NCBI RefSeq assembly: GCF_900110245.1
Contig: NZ_FOCZ01000005.1
Coordinates: 186,001-250,000 of the forward strand
Source of the DNA: Niastella yeongjuensis
GTDB taxonomy: Bacteria; Bacteroidota; Bacteroidia; Chitinophagales; Chitinophagaceae
Direction of reading: 5' to 3'
DNA length: 64,000 nt
The notes under the pieces were generated by a model that was given only the letters and a program-made list of their open reading frames with translations, had not been told where the DNA came from and made no database searches. A program made the translations under genes and the position numbers. Numbering within the stretch: the first letter of the stretch is position 1; every line of letters starts with the position of its first letter. This document shows positions 61,249 to 64,000 of this stretch, in pieces.

Positions 61249-61809
61249 TTACTTCAGTTCGTCCAGCGCCACATTCAATTTCAACACATTTACTTTCGAT
61301 GGCCCGAACAAACCGAGCAATGGTTTTTGAACATGTGAATCAACCAATGTTTTTACTTTATCAGCCGATATTCCACGCACAGCAGCCACCCGTTTTATCT
61401 GCAAGAAAGCAGATGCTGGTGAAATATCAGGATCGAGGCCACTACCCGATGCCGTTACCACTTCAGAAGGGATCTCTTCTTTTTTAACGCCAGGGTTATG
61501 CACCAGGAAGGAATCGATGCGATCCTGTACTGTTTTTAAATAGTCAGGATTGGATGGGCCTTTATTAGAACCCGCTGAACCGGCAGCGTTATAATCTACC
61601 GCTGAAGGCCGGCCCCAGAAATATTTATCTTCAGTAAATTTTTGTCCAACGTTGGCATAGCCAACAACCCGGCCATGGGCCATCACGGTTTCCCCTTTGC
61701 CGCCACCCGGCGCCAGTTTGCCGGCCATGGCAATCAACACAGGAAATACCAATCCACATAAAATAATGAGGATGCAAGTGAGTTTAATTGAAATTAGAAA
61801 GTTCTTCAT
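61249..61809 (-). CDS. kdpC: KdpC, potassium-transporting ATPase subunit C
   Basis: Membrane protein of 186 residues from ATG 61809 (MKNFLISIKLTCILIILCG), the standard KdpC start; the frame runs back to 61851 over a repeat, which is not credible. One membrane segment (about 8-27), then KYFWGRPSAVDYNAAGSAGSNKGPSNPDYLK and TASGSGLDPDISPASAFLQIKRVAAVRGIS, which are KdpC hallmarks. It stabilises the KdpA-KdpB complex for high-affinity ATP-driven potassium import. It is 72 bases upstream of the porin gene. Confidence 0.96.
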   Translation of the reverse strand: MKNFLISIKLTCILIILCGLVFPVLIAMAGKLAPGGGKGETVMAHGRVVGYANVGQKFTEDKYFWGRPSAVDYNAAGSAGSNKGPSNPDYLKTVQDRIDSFLVHNPGVKKEEIPSEVVTASGSGLDPDISPASAFLQIKRVAAVRGISADKVKTLVDSHVQKPLLGLFGPSKVNVLKLNVALDELK

Positions 61810-61825
61810 TTTTACAAAGTTTTTT

Positions 61826-61900
61826 GTTACAAGTTGCAGGTTGCAGGGCACAAGACACTTGAGCAGACATCCCTGTAACCTGTACCTTGTAACTTGTAAC
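61826..61900. repeat. Imperfect inverted repeat between kdpB and kdpC
   Basis: GTTACAAGTTGCAGGTTGCAGGG (61826-61848, 20 of 23 bases matched) pairs with CCCTGTAACCTGTACCTTGTAAC (61871-61893); CTTGTAAC is repeated at the end. The G-U pairs favour the plus strand transcript, opposite to kdp. Looks like an extragenic repeat element. Confidence 0.55.
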
Positions 61901-61937
61901 TTTTATTTATTTGACAACTCTATTTATATTCGTGTTC

Positions 61938-64000
61938 TTACATAAATAACCCCAGCAGCATATCGATGAGTTTGATGCCGATAAATGGAACGATCACACC
62001 ACCAACGCCGTAGATCAACAGGTTGCGACGCAACAGCGCGCTGGCACCAATTGGTTTATAGGCTACACCTTTTAATGCCAGGGGTATCAGCATCGGAATA
62101 ATGATGGCATTGAAAATGATGGCTGATAAGATGGCTGACTCCGGACTTTTCAAACCCATAATATTCAAATGCTGCAGGGCCGGAATAGATGCAATGAACA
62201 AAGCCGGCACGATAGCGAAATACTTGGCCACATCATTGGCAATGGAGAAAGTGGTGAGGGTACCACGCGTGATCAGCAACTGTTTACCAATCTCCACTAC
62301 TTCAATCAGTTTGGTGGGATCGTTATCGAGGTCGACCATGTTCCCGGCTTCCTTCGCCGCCTGTGTTCCGCTGTTCATAGCCACGCCCACATCGGCCTGC
62401 GCCAGCGCCGGTGCATCGTTGGTACCATCACCCATCATGGCTACCAGTTTACCGGTTGCCTGTTCTTTGCGGATGTAGTTCATTTTATCTTCCGGTTTTG
62501 CTTCGGCAATAAAATCATCCACCCCTGCTTTTTCAGCTATGTATTTTGCGGTTAAGGGATTATCTCCGGTAACCATCACCGTTTTTACCCCCATTTTACG
62601 CAGGCGGGCAAAACGTTCCTGAATACCCGGTTTGATGATATCCTGTAATTCGATCACACCTTTTATTTCATTATCCACTGATACTACCAGTGGCGTACCG
62701 CCATCGCTGGAGATCTTCTTTACCCTGTCTTCCACTTCGAGCGGCATACCGTTGCCTGCTTTCATGGACAGATTGCGAATGGCATCAAAGGCGCCTTTGC
62801 GGATCTTCGTTCCATTGGGCAGATCAACCCCGCTGCTTCTTGTTTCTGCCGTGAATTTGATAAAGGTGAGCGGCGCCGCCTGCACAGATAACTTCTGATG
62901 ACGGAATTGATCAACGGTTGAATTAGGGCTGCTTTGTTTGGCAGCCAGTTCCACTATAGATTTTCCTTCCGGAGTATCATCGGCTAAGGAGCTGTATACT
63001 ACCAGGTCAATAAACTCACTCTCCGCTACATTTTTTGCAGGATAAAAATGCGTTGCTTTTCTATTACCGATGGTGATGGTACCTGTTTTATCCAACAACA
63101 GCACATCCACGTCACCGGCCGTTTCAACGGCTTTACCGCTTTTTGAAATTACATTTGCCCGCAGGGCCCGGTCCATCCCCGCAATACCAATGGCAGATAA
63201 TAAGCCACCAATGGTAGTAGGAATCAAACACACGAACAGGGAGATAAATGCGGCAATGGTAATGGGGGTATTGGCATAATCGGCAAATGGTTTCAGTGTT
63301 ACGCACACGATTATAAAGATGAGCGTAAAGGCAGCGAGCAGAATGGTCAATGCAATTTCATTGGGCGTTTTCTGCCGGCTGGCGCCTTCTACCAGTGCGA
63401 TCATTTTATCGAGGAAAGTTTCACCGGGCTGGGTGGTCACCTGTACCACAATGCGGTCGCTTAATACTTTGGTTCCACCGGTCACCGATGACTTGTCGCC
63501 ACCGGCTTCCCTGATCACGGGCGCCGATTCGCCGGTAATGGCCGATTCATCGATGGTGGCAATACCTTCAATGATCTCGCCATCCATAGGAATTACATCA
63601 CCGGTTTCACATACAAACCGGTCGTTTAACCGAAGCTGTGAAGAGGGTACTACTTTTATTTCTTTTACATAAATATCGCCGGGTGATACAACCATTTTAG
63701 CGGGTGTTTCTTCCCTTGTTTTGCGCAGGCTCTCCGCCTGGGCTTTACCCCTTGCTTCGGCCAGCGCTTCGGCAAAATTGGCAAACAGTACGGTTACGAA
63801 CAGAATGGCAAATACTACGATGTTGTACCACAGGGCGCCTTGTGTAGCATCGTGTGTGATCATTTGCCAGATCACTACGGCCAGCATCACAAAGGTGCCA
63901 ACCTCCACGGTGAACATCACCGGGTTCTTCACCATTAACCGGGGGCTCAATTTTATAAAGGATTGTTTGATGGCCGTATTTACCAGCGCCGGTTCAAACA
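61938..64000 (-). CDS. kdpB: KdpB, potassium-transporting P-type ATPase (5' end outside window)
   Basis: ATPase subunit of the Kdp potassium pump. The frame is open to the window edge (codons from 63998: [20 protein letters not shown]), so the first few residues and the kdpA gene lie beyond 64000. The TTG at 63950 is not the start. P-type signatures: actuator TGES ([14 protein letters not shown]), phosphorylation site DKTGT with the aspartate at 63090-63092, KGAFDAI nucleotide-binding part, [10 protein letters not shown] and [18 protein letters not shown] hinge. Hydrolyses ATP to drive K+ import through KdpA. The stop leads to kdpC after 128 bases. Confidence 0.97.
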   Translation of the reverse strand, partial: FEPALVNTAIKQSFIKLSPRLMVKNPVMFTVEVGTFVMLAVVIWQMITHDATQGALWYNIVVFAILFVTVLFANFAEALAEARGKAQAESLRKTREETPAKMVVSPGDIYVKEIKVVPSSQLRLNDRFVCETGDVIPMDGEIIEGIATIDESAITGESAPVIREAGGDKSSVTGGTKVLSDRIVVQVTTQPGETFLDKMIALVEGASRQKTPNEIALTILLAAFTLIFIIVCVTLKPFADYANTPITIAAFISLFVCLIPTTIGGLLSAIGIAGMDRALRANVISKSGKAVETAGDVDVLLLDKTGTITIGNRKATHFYPAKNVAESEFIDLVVYSSLADDTPEGKSIVELAAKQSSPNSTVDQFRHQKLSVQAAPLTFIKFTAETRSSGVDLPNGTKIRKGAFDAIRNLSMKAGNGMPLEVEDRVKKISSDGGTPLVVSVDNEIKGVIELQDIIKPGIQERFARLRKMGVKTVMVTGDNPLTAKYIAEKAGVDDFIAEAKPEDKMNYIRKEQATGKLVAMMGDGTNDAPALAQADVGVAMNSGTQAAKEAGNMVDLDNDPTKLIEVVEIGKQLLITRGTLTTFSIANDVAKYFAIVPALFIASIPALQHLNIMGLKSPESAILSAIIFNAIIIPMLIPLALKGVAYKPIGASALLRRNLLIYGVGGVIVPFIGIKLIDMLLGLFM

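Noticed and set aside
1-64000. Mobile elements, tRNA or rRNA genes
   Set aside because: No transposase, integrase or tRNA-like cloverleaf was evident by eye; a tRNA or profile scan would be needed to be certain.

Overview
The window is gene-dense DNA from a member of the Bacteroidota, most likely family Chitinophagaceae (a Niastella- or Chitinophaga-like soil bacterium). This is inferred from three SusC/SusD pairs, two FecI/FecR-type regulatory pairs, a type IX secretion (type B) sorting domain, lipoprotein signals of the Bacteroidota type, and promoters resembling the TTTG / TAnnTTTG consensus. No database search was possible. I saw no rRNA, tRNA, CRISPR array, transposase or integrase.

Layout. 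1-3192 (+): 3' part of a TonB-dependent siderophore receptor with a PepSY membrane protein (iron uptake). 3323-5722 (-): S41 peptidase and a secreted propeller-like protein. 5831-9158 (+): membrane-anchored AraC regulator and an outer-membrane barrel protein. 9365-19889 (-): complete FecI-FecR-SusC-SusD locus with DUF4843, PKD-like lipoprotein and TlpA thioredoxin. 19890-20274: intergenic stretch holding a broken type IX sorting domain. 20275-22802 (-): DUF983 protein, AraC regulator, lipoprotein. 22905-26391 (+): SH3-like secreted protein, a minimal AraC protein, then a small operon of MauE/DoxX membrane protein, small cysteine-containing secreted peptide and an anchored protein. 26384-35017 (-): second FecI-FecR-SusC-SusD locus, ending in a TlpA protein fused to a DUF3738-like domain. 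35333-39118 (-): type IX-exported adhesin-like protein and a lipoprotein. 39470-39985 (+): small secreted protein.

40119-54973 (-) is the most interesting part: a probable single transcript running SusC, SusD, two paralogous DoxX-like membrane proteins, a SoxD-like cytochrome c, a SoxC/sulfite-dehydrogenase-like molybdoenzyme, a flavoprotein, a YeiH-type putative sulfate exporter and a GH2 glycosidase. I infer a system that brings a sulfur-containing substrate across the outer membrane, oxidises the sulfur in the periplasm and disposes of electrons and product. Its SusC lacks the STN signalling domain and has no sigma/anti-sigma pair, unlike the other two SusCs; instead it has a structured-looking leader. 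All three SusC leaders carry a similarly placed GCCGG...CCGGC hairpin.

55497-57232: a glycoside-hydrolase 3' remnant, an array of phased 11-bp repeats, a Crp/Fnr regulator and a small membrane protein. 57229-64000 (-): a Kdp potassium-uptake operon (kdpB truncated by the window end, kdpC, porin, KdpD sensor N-terminal half, separate histidine kinase).
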